From: Planctomycetota bacterium
GTDB taxonomy: Bacteria; Planctomycetota; Phycisphaerae; Sedimentisphaerales; Anaerobacaceae
Assembly: GCA_017885385.1 (NCBI GenBank)
Contig: JAFNGF010000436.1
Location: 1 to 5,660, forward strand
DNA length: 5,660 bases
Direction of reading: 5' to 3'
In this document: positions 1 to 5,637 of the stretch, one piece after another
Layout of the letters: each line of letters starts with the position of its first letter
How positions within the stretch are numbered: position 1 is the first letter of the stretch
Notes under the pieces: model-generated
The model's database searches: none
Told to the model about the DNA's origin: nothing
The model's input: only the letters and a program-made list of their open reading frames with translations
Program-made: the position numbers and the translations under genes

Positions 1-77
1 ATCCCCTTCCTGGAGCATGACGATGCAAACCGGGCATTGATTGGCTCGAATACATCGTCATGCTCCAGGAAGGGGAT
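1..77. repeat. Perfect 25-bp inverted repeat with 27-nt spacer at rpoB break
   Basis: Bases 1-25 and 53-77 are exact reverse complements, separated by 26-52. On the plus strand, 1-51 translates as IPFLEHDDANRALIGSN, which is the conserved RpoB sequence expected directly after the point where the minus-strand gene breaks off. The spacer is therefore the true continuation of rpoB in inverted orientation. The outer limit of the repeat is set by the window edge, so the arms may be longer. Interruption of an essential gene at this point argues for a fold-back chimera or contig-end assembly artefact rather than a living rearrangement. Confidence 0.95.
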
Positions 78-1874
78 AAGCGCAGCCGAGATTCCAACAG
101 TCTGCTGGGGTGAAACATCGATGTATTCAACCTCATCGCTTGAGACGTGGGCCAGCTCGCCGTTTTTTCTAGCCAGCACGAGGCCCTTCGTTATTTTGCC
201 GCTGCACTCGACCGCGCTGGGCGGTGCGAAAACCGCCTTCATCTCCTCATCGGCACGCAAATATGCCACTTCGTCGGTAACCTTGCCATTTTTGACCTTG
301 CGATACGGCGTAAGCAGAAATCCATATTCGTCAATGGTGGCAAAGATTGCCAGTGATGAGATCAGGCCGATATTTGTGCCTTCGGGCGTTTCAATGGGGC
401 AGATTCTGCCGTAGTGGCTGATGTGGACATCGCGGACTTCAAAGCCCGCCCGCCTTCGGTTCAGCCCGCCGGGTCCGAGAGCAGACAGCCGCCTCTCATG
501 CGTCAGTTGACTCAAAGTGTTGGTCTGGTCGACAACCTGGCTCAGCTCGCCACGACCAAAAAAGTAGTTGATACTGCTGGCTACACTCTTGGAGTTAACC
601 AGGTCGGCAATGCGAAGGGGCTCTTGCGGGTCTCTTTTGAAGCTCATCCTTTCCTGGACTGTCTTACGAAGTTTCAACAGCCCTTTTCTAATCTCGTCGG
701 CAGCAAGCTCATCAATGGTTCGCAGCCTTCTATTGCCCAGATGGTCGATGTCGTCGACCTCTCCTTGATTATTGCGCAAAGCCATTATGTATTTCATCGT
801 GTTGAGAAAATCTTCGGGCCGCAGCGTCATCTCATTTTCGTCGATAGTCTGGTTGAACTTGCGGTTCAATCTGAATCTGCCGACTTTCCCCAGACGGTAG
901 CGGTTGTGATCAAAGAATTTTTCTGCAAAGAAGGTTTTTGCCTTTTCCGGGTTGGGCGGATTGCCGGGCCGCAGTCTCATATAGAACTTCAGCAGTGACT
1001 GCTCATGGCTCTGGCAATCGTCTTCAGCCAGCGTGTTCAAGATGATGGTATCTCGAACGTCCTCGATAAATTCGACTTTTTTGACGCCGGTTTTTTGTAT
1101 TGCAGCGGCCCTGTCGGCGATCTGAGTGCCGGCCTTCACTATGATTTCACCTGTCTGCGGGTCTACGATATGCTGTACGGACCACATAGTAGGTGCGAGC
1201 TTGTCTGGCGGCACAGTCTTTGTCGGAAAAAACAGCCGCAGAATCTGCTCAGTAGTACTGTAGCAAGGATCCATCGCTCGCAGAAAAATTGTCGCCGGTA
1301 TCTTGCTGGACTGGTCGATTCTAACCACCAGGATGTCTTTTTGCGTGACCGCTATTTCTATCCAGCTGCCTCTTTCCGGTATGATTCTTCCGCCGTGCAG
1401 AACCCTATCTCCCTCTTTGCTCTCGATGAGAAAATCTACGCCGGGGCTTCGGTGGAGCTGGTTTACTATGACTCTGACGGCCCCGTTGATGATGAACTCT
1501 CCGCCTCCGATCATCACCGGTATCTCACCGAGGTAAATTACCTGCTCAGCCAAATCTTCGCCGGCATCAGTGCGAAGCCGGCAAGAGATTTTCAACGGGT
1601 AAGCGTAGCTGAGGCGCAATTGCCGGCACTCGATCGGTGTATAATGTGGCTTCTCTAATTCATAACAGAGATATCCCAAGGACATCTTCTTGTCGTAGCT
1701 CTCGATGGGGAATATCTCCCTAAACAGAGCTTCCAGCCCTATGCACTTGCGCTGGGTTGGCGGCAGGTCTTTCTGTAAAAGGCGTTCGTAACCGTTCCTT
1801 TGTATGGCTACGAGATCCGGAACCTCGACGGTCTCCCGGACTTTGCCGAAATTACGAACCGTTTGTAAGGCCAT
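1..1874 (-). CDS. rpoB: RNA polymerase beta subunit, N-terminal part (runs off window; left end rearranged)
   Basis: Beta subunit of DNA-directed RNA polymerase, which with beta' forms the catalytic core of transcription. I translated the frame from the ATG at 1874 to the left edge with no stop or frameshift. Recognisable blocks include GEIPVMIGGGEFIING and QLHRSPGVDF (residues about 120-160), DDIDHLGNRR, the rifampicin region (residues 446-466, with DQTNTLSQLTHERRLSAL), GPGGLNRRRAGFEVRDVH, IETPEGTNIGL and IPFLEHDD (600-607). The start is supported by GGGGAG six bases upstream (1881-1886). Residues 1-607 match the family; whole proteins are usually about 1,200-1,400 residues. After D607 the homologous reading ends: the bases from 52 down to 1 are the reverse complement of native rpoB sequence, so the apparent residues VFEPINARF and beyond are not RpoB. 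It lies 123 nt downstream of rplL, as usual. Family assignment is certain; the left 52 bases are suspect. Confidence 0.97.
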   Translation of the reverse strand, partial: MALQTVRNFGKVRETVEVPDLVAIQRNGYERLLQKDLPPTQRKCIGLEALFREIFPIESYDKKMSLGYLCYELEKPHYTPIECRQLRLSYAYPLKISCRLRTDAGEDLAEQVIYLGEIPVMIGGGEFIINGAVRVIVNQLHRSPGVDFLIESKEGDRVLHGGRIIPERGSWIEIAVTQKDILVVRIDQSSKIPATIFLRAMDPCYSTTEQILRLFFPTKTVPPDKLAPTMWSVQHIVDPQTGEIIVKAGTQIADRAAAIQKTGVKKVEFIEDVRDTIILNTLAEDDCQSHEQSLLKFYMRLRPGNPPNPEKAKTFFAEKFFDHNRYRLGKVGRFRLNRKFNQTIDENEMTLRPEDFLNTMKYIMALRNNQGEVDDIDHLGNRRLRTIDELAADEIRKGLLKLRKTVQERMSFKRDPQEPLRIADLVNSKSVASSINYFFGRGELSQVVDQTNTLSQLTHERRLSALGPGGLNRRRAGFEVRDVHISHYGRICPIETPEGTNIGLISSLAIFATIDEYGFLLTPYRKVKNGKVTDEVAYLRADEEMKAVFAPPSAVECSGKITKGLVLARKNGELAHVSSDEVEYIDVSPQQTVGISAALIPFLEHDDVFEPINARFASSCSRKG

Positions 1875-1880
1875 CTGACA

Positions 1881-1886
1881 CTCCCC
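1881..1886 (-). promoter_or_regulatory. rpoB ribosome binding site
   Basis: The minus strand reads GGGGAG, six bases before the ATG at 1874. This is a good Shine-Dalgarno match and fixes the rpoB start. Confidence 0.75.
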
Positions 1887-1911
1887 GGCTTAAGCTGTTA
1901 ATACCTTCAAT

Positions 1912-1997
1912 GCCAAGTCCGGCGTCCGCCTTTGGCGGATAGGCTTTGCGACCGGGTCCACGCCAAGCGGAGACCATCGAGCCTATGGACTTTTGGC
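1912..1997 (-). promoter_or_regulatory. Foldable rplL-rpoB intergenic RNA (nested stems)
   Basis: The gap between rplL and rpoB can pair with itself in a nested way. An outer stem joins 1912-1920 (gccaagtcc) to 1987-1997, with two unpaired bases on the latter side. A second stem joins 1939-1944 (ataggc) to 1981-1986 (gcctat). A tight hairpin, tccgcc-ttt-ggcgga, occupies 1925-1939; it shares base 1939 with the second stem, so the two compete for that one base. No T-run follows on the minus strand, so it is not a standard terminator. In E. coli the equivalent gap holds a transcription attenuator and an RNase III cleavage site; a similar role here is inference. The short palindrome could also be a dispersed genomic repeat. 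Confidence 0.45.
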
Positions 1998-2501
1998 TTA
2001 TACCACTTCTACTACTGCACCGGCAGCCTCGAGCTGTTTCTTGGCTGCCTCAGCTTCTTCTTTACTGACGCCTTGTTTGACGGGCTTGGGAACGCCGTCG
2101 ACCAGGTCCTTAGCTTCTTTCAATCCCAATGCTGTCAAGGCCCTGACCTCTTTTATGACCTGAATTTTCTTATCGCCGAATTCTTTTAGTATTACGTCGA
2201 AGATGGTTTTTTCCTCAGCCTTCTCGGCTGCGCCTGCCGCCGTTGCAGGACCGGCCATCATCACTGCACCTGCTGCGGCAGGCTCTATGCCGTACTCGTC
2301 CTTGAGATAATCGCCAAGCTCCTTAGCCTGCACCAATGTCAAGCCGACGATTTTGTCTCCGAGCTCCTTAACCTGACTGCTCCACTTCTTTGTCTGTTTG
2401 GCCTGCGGTGAAGCTTCGACCTTGTCTGTTTGTTCTTTCTGCTCAGGCTGCTGGGCTTGCTCTTTTACCTCCTGAGCTTCTTTTGCTTGCTCTTTTGCCA
2501 T
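1998..2501 (-). CDS. rplL: 50S ribosomal protein L7/L12 with long N-terminal extension
   Basis: Multi-copy stalk protein of the large subunit, bound through L10, which recruits and stimulates the translational GTPases. At 167 residues it is longer than the usual 120-130. Residues 1 to about 43 are a low-complexity tail (24 of the first 40 are Q, K or E). Residues 44-74 are the dimerising, L10-binding helices (VKELGDKIVGLTLVQAKELG). About 75-95 is an Ala/Gly-rich hinge. From about 97 to the end is the globular factor-binding domain, with the conserved GLKEAKDLVDGVPKPVKQGV. The ATG at 2501 is preceded by AGGAG at seven bases. An upstream in-frame TTG at 2585 would add 28 unrelated residues and has no such support. 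The next internal Met is residue 81, so the extension cannot be removed by choosing a later start. It sits 194 nt downstream of rplJ and ends in TAA. Confidence 0.97.
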   Translation of the reverse strand: MAKEQAKEAQEVKEQAQQPEQKEQTDKVEASPQAKQTKKWSSQVKELGDKIVGLTLVQAKELGDYLKDEYGIEPAAAGAVMMAGPATAAGAAEKAEEKTIFDVILKEFGDKKIQVIKEVRALTALGLKEAKDLVDGVPKPVKQGVSKEEAEAAKKQLEAAGAVVEVV

Positions 2502-2508
2502 TTTCTGA

Positions 2509-2513
2509 CTCCT
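2509..2513 (-). promoter_or_regulatory. rplL ribosome binding site
   Basis: AGGAG lies seven bases before the ATG at 2501. It decides the start in favour of the 167-residue form over the upstream TTG at 2585. It is one of the two best Shine-Dalgarno matches in the cluster (the other precedes rpoB), which fits the need for several L12 copies per ribosome. Confidence 0.8.
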
Positions 2514-2524
2514 ATTAACATAGC

Positions 2525-2623
2525 GTTTGGCGGTAGCCGAAACTCCGTCGTTTCGTTTTAACCCGTTGCCGGGACAACCACGCAAACAACAGCAATTGTT
2601 GACTTTGATTCAGCGGAGCTGAA
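2525..2623 (-). promoter_or_regulatory. Series of potential hairpins in the rplJ-rplL spacer
   Basis: The 194-nt gap (2502-2695) holds four short inverted repeats. In transcript order they are: 2609-2623, TTCAGC-TCC-GCTGAA; 2587-2601, CAACA-ATTGC-TGTTG; 2562-2573, CCCG-GCAA-CGGG, whose loop is a GNRA tetraloop; and 2525-2543, GTTTCGG-CTA-CCG with a two-base bulge then AAAC, ending 11 bases before the rplL Shine-Dalgarno. Each stem is short (4-7 bp), so individual significance is modest. The cluster next to the rplL start could modulate translation or processing, by inference only. The rest of the gap (2624-2695) shows nothing clear. Confidence 0.35.
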
Positions 2624-2695
2624 ACCTTCTCATGCGGCTGCAACTTGGCAGTATTCATCATATACCGCACGCTTTTACACACGCTTAGGACATCG

Positions 2696-3229
2696 CTACG
2701 CCGCTTGTTTTTCAGCCTTCTCGATGATAGTTTTTATGCTGCCTGCAATAGCTGCCGCGGGGGACGAGAAACCGGCGATCAATGCGCCCGCGGGTGATTG
2801 TATCAAAGCGACAATTTGGCCCAGTAATTCAGCCCGTGTGGGCATCTTTGCAACAGCCGCTGCTGCCGGGCCGTCTAAAGCTGAGCCATCCAGGAAAGCG
2901 CCTTTGATCTGGACCACCGGGATTTTCCTGGTCCACTCAGCCAGCTCTTTTGCCACGTCGACGATGCTATCGCCGCCGTACGCGATCGCGCAAGGGCCGG
3001 AAAATAGAGCCGTCGCAGCATCCATCCGGCGATTGTGCAGTGCTCTCTTGAATAGAGAGTTCTTTACTATCATCAGCTTAACGCCCTTTTCTTTGAGCGC
3101 ACCGCGCATTAAATTATTGTCGATGCCATTGACGCCTTTGGTGCTGACCACAAGGAAGTCGTTTAGGTTCTCATCAACGATTTTCTTTTCCAGCTCTGCC
3201 TGCAGTATTTCTTTTACGTACTTGCTCAT
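2696..3229 (-). CDS. rplJ: 50S ribosomal protein L10
   Basis: Base of the L7/L12 stalk: the N-terminal domain binds 23S rRNA together with L11, and the C-terminal helix carries L12 dimers. The 177 residues compare with 165 in E. coli. Visible family features are LMIVKNSLFKRAL (52-64), LFSGPCAIAYGG (75-86), the VDVAKEL stretch at 90-96, MPTRAELLGQIV (129-140), and an Ala-rich C-terminal helical tail (about 148-177) expected to bind L12. The ATG at 3229 follows a modest AGG at ten bases (3240-3242). The 124-nt gap upstream (3230-3353) is where the L10-L12 complex binds its own message in other bacteria; I could not identify a convincing kink-turn there. The stop is TAG. The following gene is rplL, its assembly partner. 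Confidence 0.97.
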   Translation of the reverse strand: MSKYVKEILQAELEKKIVDENLNDFLVVSTKGVNGIDNNLMRGALKEKGVKLMIVKNSLFKRALHNRRMDAATALFSGPCAIAYGGDSIVDVAKELAEWTRKIPVVQIKGAFLDGSALDGPAAAAVAKMPTRAELLGQIVALIQSPAGALIAGFSSPAAAIAGSIKTIIEKAEKQAA

Positions 3230-3353
3230 ATTACTGTTACCTGTAAACCTTCAGCAATCGATAGTCTCTGTCATTGTCGGCGCGATCAAAAGCTGCCATC
3301 CGGGGCTGACATCGTCGGTCCGTGTCTGGGCCGGCTATGAAATCAGTCGCCGT

Positions 3354-4031
3354 TCAGACACTCACCGCGACGGCAGGGCTCATCGCAGCAGATACACACA
3401 TTTTTTTGATATATGTGCCTTTAGCGGTTACCGGCTTAATCTTCTTTATATGTGAGACAAACATCTCGATATTTTCTATCAGTTTTTGAGCCTCGAAACT
3501 CTGCCTGCCAACCACCAGATGAACGTTGCCGCCCGCGTCGTTCTTAAACTCTACTTTGCCGGCAGTGAATTCAGCTACGGTGGTCATCAAGTCATCGGTC
3601 ACCGTTCCCTTTTTGGGCGAAGGCATCTTTCCCTGGGGGCCGAGCGTTTTGCCGAGCTTGCTTACCTTGGCCATTACTTTGGGTGAGGCGACCGCCACAT
3701 CGAAATCCAGCCAGCCTCCGGAAATCTTCTTGATTAGCTCATCGCAGCCGGCCTCGATAGCTCCAGCCTTTTTGGCTGCTTCGATGTTGGAATCTTCGCA
3801 GAAAGCGATGACCTTCTTCTGCTTGCCGATCCCATGAGGCAAAGATATTGAGCCGCGGATCAACTGGTCGGCCTGCTTGGGGTCGATACCCAGCTGCAGC
3901 ACACATTCGATGGTCTGGTCGAACTTGACCGATGTAAGAGACTTAATCTTTTCAACTGCCTCGGCCAGGCTCACGGGTTCTTTGCCGAGCCGTTCCGCCT
4001 CTTTTTTGTATCTTTTGCTTCTGGGTCTCAT
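3354..4031 (-). CDS. rplA: 50S ribosomal protein L1
   Basis: L1 forms the mobile stalk beside the ribosomal E site and helps release deacylated tRNA; in many bacteria it also represses translation of the L11-L1 message. The 225 residues are near the usual 230. Domain I is formed by about 1-70 and 160-225, and domain II by about 71-158. Conserved parts are VKFDQTIECVLQLGID (35-50, with the RNA-contact Phe37), LPHGIGK (64-70), and the L1 signature around LGKTLGPQGKMPSPKKGTV (126-144). The C-terminal RNA-contact loop, usually written S/T-T-M-G-P, is A-A-M-S-P here (215-219; see findings). The ATG at 4031 follows AAGG at eight bases (4040-4043). It lies 87 nt downstream of rplK and ends in TGA. 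Confidence 0.97.
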   Translation of the reverse strand: MRPRSKRYKKEAERLGKEPVSLAEAVEKIKSLTSVKFDQTIECVLQLGIDPKQADQLIRGSISLPHGIGKQKKVIAFCEDSNIEAAKKAGAIEAGCDELIKKISGGWLDFDVAVASPKVMAKVSKLGKTLGPQGKMPSPKKGTVTDDLMTTVAEFTAGKVEFKNDAGGNVHLVVGRQSFEAQKLIENIEMFVSHIKKIKPVTAKGTYIKKMCVSAAMSPAVAVSV

Positions 4032-4118
4032 ATCATAAGCCTTTGGGTTTGTTGCTATTACACGCCGATATTAGTTTTTGTTCGATGTCGGGCGTAGATA
4101 ATGCACGTACTATATTTT

Positions 4119-4550
4119 CTACGGGCCTGCTTCTATTTCTACGCCCATACTGCGAGCGGTGCCCTCTATAATTTTTACAGCCGAGGCCAAGTCGTAGGCG
4201 TTTAAGTCTTTCAGCTTAGTTTCCGCGATTTTTCGGACCTGTTCGGCTGTGACTTTCCCGGCCTTTTCCTTATTTGGGGCGCCGCTTCCCTTGGCTATCT
4301 CGGCAGCCTGCTTCAGCAGCACCGCCGCCGGCGGACTTTTGACTTCAAATGTAAAGCTTTTGTCCTTATAGACGGTGATAACGACTGGCACGATGGTGCC
4401 ATTTAGCTGTTTTGTTCGCTCGTTGAACTGCGAAACGAACTGCCCGATGTTAACGCCGCGCTGACCCAGCGCCGGTCCTATCGGCGGGGCGGGTGTTGCC
4501 TTTCCACCCGGCGCCTGCAATTTGATCTTTAGTGCGATTTCTTTTGCCAT
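4119..4550 (-). CDS. rplK: 50S ribosomal protein L11
   Basis: L11 binds the GTPase-associated region of 23S rRNA at the base of the L10-L12 stalk, takes part in factor function and the stringent response, and is the partner site of thiostrepton. The 143 residues match the usual 141-145. The N-terminal domain (about 1-72) holds the conserved APPIGPALGQRGVNIGQF, with the prolines at 22, 23 and 26 where family thiostrepton-resistance changes map. The C-terminal RNA-binding domain (about 75-143) ends with LNAYDLASAVKIIEGTARSM. The ATG at 4550 has a weak AGAG at seven bases (4558-4561). The start region is nearly identical to that of rplL. It is 55 nt downstream of nusG and ends in TAG. Confidence 0.98.
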   Translation of the reverse strand: MAKEIALKIKLQAPGGKATPAPPIGPALGQRGVNIGQFVSQFNERTKQLNGTIVPVVITVYKDKSFTFEVKSPPAAVLLKQAAEIAKGSGAPNKEKAGKVTAEQVRKIAETKLKDLNAYDLASAVKIIEGTARSMGVEIEAGP

Positions 4551-4574
4551 CTTTTGACTCTATTATCTGGTTTG

Positions 4575-4596
4575 CGGCCTACGAGCTCCGGGGCCG
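4575..4596 (-). promoter_or_regulatory. Small hairpin in the rplK leader
   Basis: CGGCC at 4575-4579 pairs with GGCCG at 4592-4596 around a 12-base loop, in the 55-nt gap between nusG and rplK. In E. coli and others, L1 binds a stem in the rplK leader that mimics its rRNA site. This is a positional candidate only; I could not match the L1 target consensus. Confidence 0.3.
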
Positions 4597-4605
4597 TCGT
4601 TCAAA

Positions 4606-5148
4606 CTAAATCTTTTCGAGGTGCCAGTATTCTATATCCAACGGTGTGCTTCGGCCGAAAATAGTAACGATTACACTGACAATGCCTCGCTCGGCGTCAA
4701 TCGAATCGACGGAGCCCTCGAAGTTGTCAAAGGCCCCTTCTCGAATCTTAATTTGGTCACCTTTTTTGAACTCGACTTTGATGCTCGGCGCCGCCTCCGG
4801 TCTTTCGGCTTCTAAGAGCATTTTTGCCACATCCGTATCGCGCATCGGGGTAGGCATTCCTTCTGTGCCGATGAAATCTCCGACGCCGGTGGTTCCTTTA
4901 ATCAAGAACCAGGCCTTTTCCGGGACTCTGCCATCCTCGGTGGGCTGCATCTCCATAAAAACGTAGCCTGGGTATAATTTGCGTTTATGGATTGTTTGTC
5001 TGCCTGCGCGTATGCGCTTAATCTGCTCAGTCGGCACCTCAATTCTGCCGATGATGTCGGTCAGACTTTCCTGGTTCACTTTTTGCGTGAGGGTTTCTTT
5101 GACCTGTGCCTCTTTATTTGCCGCAACTCGCAAAACATACCACTGCAT
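4606..5148 (-). CDS. nusG: Transcription termination/antitermination factor NusG
   Basis: NusG binds the RNA polymerase clamp, promotes processive elongation, and links polymerase to Rho or the ribosome. From the ATG at 5148 the protein is 180 residues, the usual size (E. coli 181). The NGN domain (1 to about 115) begins MQWYVLRVAANKEAQV and contains the typical RKLYPGYVFMEM (56-67). The KOW domain (about 125-180) contains FKKGDQIKIREGAFDNFEG and IFGRSTPLDIEYWHLEKI. An in-frame TTG at 5214 would add 22 residues but lies inside the secE coding end and adds nothing family-like, so I prefer the ATG, although the site before it has no strong Shine-Dalgarno. The gap to secE is then 46 nt. The stop is TAG. 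Confidence 0.97.
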   Translation of the reverse strand: MQWYVLRVAANKEAQVKETLTQKVNQESLTDIIGRIEVPTEQIKRIRAGRQTIHKRKLYPGYVFMEMQPTEDGRVPEKAWFLIKGTTGVGDFIGTEGMPTPMRDTDVAKMLLEAERPEAAPSIKVEFKKGDQIKIREGAFDNFEGSVDSIDAERGIVSVIVTIFGRSTPLDIEYWHLEKI

Positions 5149-5194
5149 TTTTATATCTCGTGTTGGGTAGGACGGCCCTGCCACGCGCCATTTT

Positions 5195-5578
5195 TCAGCG
5201 AAGGAGCCGATCAAAAAACAGTTGGAAACCTATGTCGGTGGTTCCCAAAAGCACAGCCATAACAGCTACAACCACAATAACGATTACTGTTGAAACTATT
5301 ATTTCTTTTCTGCTCGACCAGCTTACCTTTTTCATTTCGCCTTCGGCGGCGATCATGAAATCTGCAACAGCGGGTTTGTTTACCAGCCACAGGACCAGAA
5401 TGCTCAAGGCGACAAAAACGGCGGCCGGCACCATGGTTTCGATCCACAACCCGAGGTAAGCGGCCTGCAATTTCCTGTAGAGTTGTAGACTACCCAGCCC
5501 TACAACCACTATTGCTCCAACGGCAGTCCATATTCTTGTATACTTGCCTTGCCCGCGCTTATAAATATCAAAAGCCAC
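5195..5578 (-). CDS. secE: Preprotein translocase subunit SecE
   Basis: Essential inner-membrane clamp of the SecYEG protein-export channel. The 127 residues contain three hydrophobic segments: about 17-34, 49-66 and 93-112. The last, preceded by the amphipathic helix EGEMKKVSWSSRKE (79-92), is the universally conserved SecE core. Many bacteria have only that one membrane helix; the two extra ones recall the three-span E. coli form. The family's usual W-P after KVS/N is W-S here (Trp87-Ser88). The start is GTG at 5578, ten bases after AGG. The next in-frame Met is residue 49, which would delete the first membrane segment. It lies 59 nt after the tRNA and before nusG, the classic arrangement. 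The stop is TGA. Confidence 0.95.
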   Translation of the reverse strand: MAFDIYKRGQGKYTRIWTAVGAIVVVGLGSLQLYRKLQAAYLGLWIETMVPAAVFVALSILVLWLVNKPAVADFMIAAEGEMKKVSWSSRKEIIVSTVIVIVVVAVMAVLLGTTDIGFQLFFDRLLR

Positions 5579-5637
5579 GCTACGTAAACCTTATTCGAGT
5601 TTCTTCTCAGTTTGCCGACAATCGACTCTGACCAGAT

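Noticed and set aside
1..77. Invertible DNA switch, attachment site or insertion-sequence end
   Set aside because: The sequence on both sides and within is rpoB itself, with no recombinase gene or target duplication visible. A fold-back artefact explains it more simply.
414..998. Plus-strand 194-residue open frame and other plus-strand frames over 37-1942
   Set aside because: They lie antisense to rpoB, whose minus-strand translation matches family motifs throughout; the plus-strand products show no recognisable domain.
1925..1939. Rho-independent terminator after rplL
   Set aside because: The 6-bp hairpin is not followed by a T-run on the minus strand.
2502..2585. Longer L7/L12 starting at TTG 2585
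   Set aside because: The added residues come from the hairpin-rich spacer, and the ATG at 2501 has a strong ribosome binding site.
3230..3353. L10-L12 binding leader before rplJ
   Set aside because: Expected by position, but I could not find a convincing kink-turn or stable stem by eye.
2724..3455. Plus-strand 243-residue open frame
   Set aside because: Antisense to rplJ, the rplA-rplJ gap and the end of rplA. It is a by-product of their codon use, with no family resemblance.
5149..5214. Longer NusG starting at TTG 5214
   Set aside because: It would overlap the end of secE, and the added residues are not NusG-like. The ATG at 5148 gives the standard length and N-terminus.
5579..5637. Promoter between the tRNA and secE
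   Set aside because: TTGTCG and AATAAG-like words occur, but with poor match and spacing. Not enough to call a promoter.
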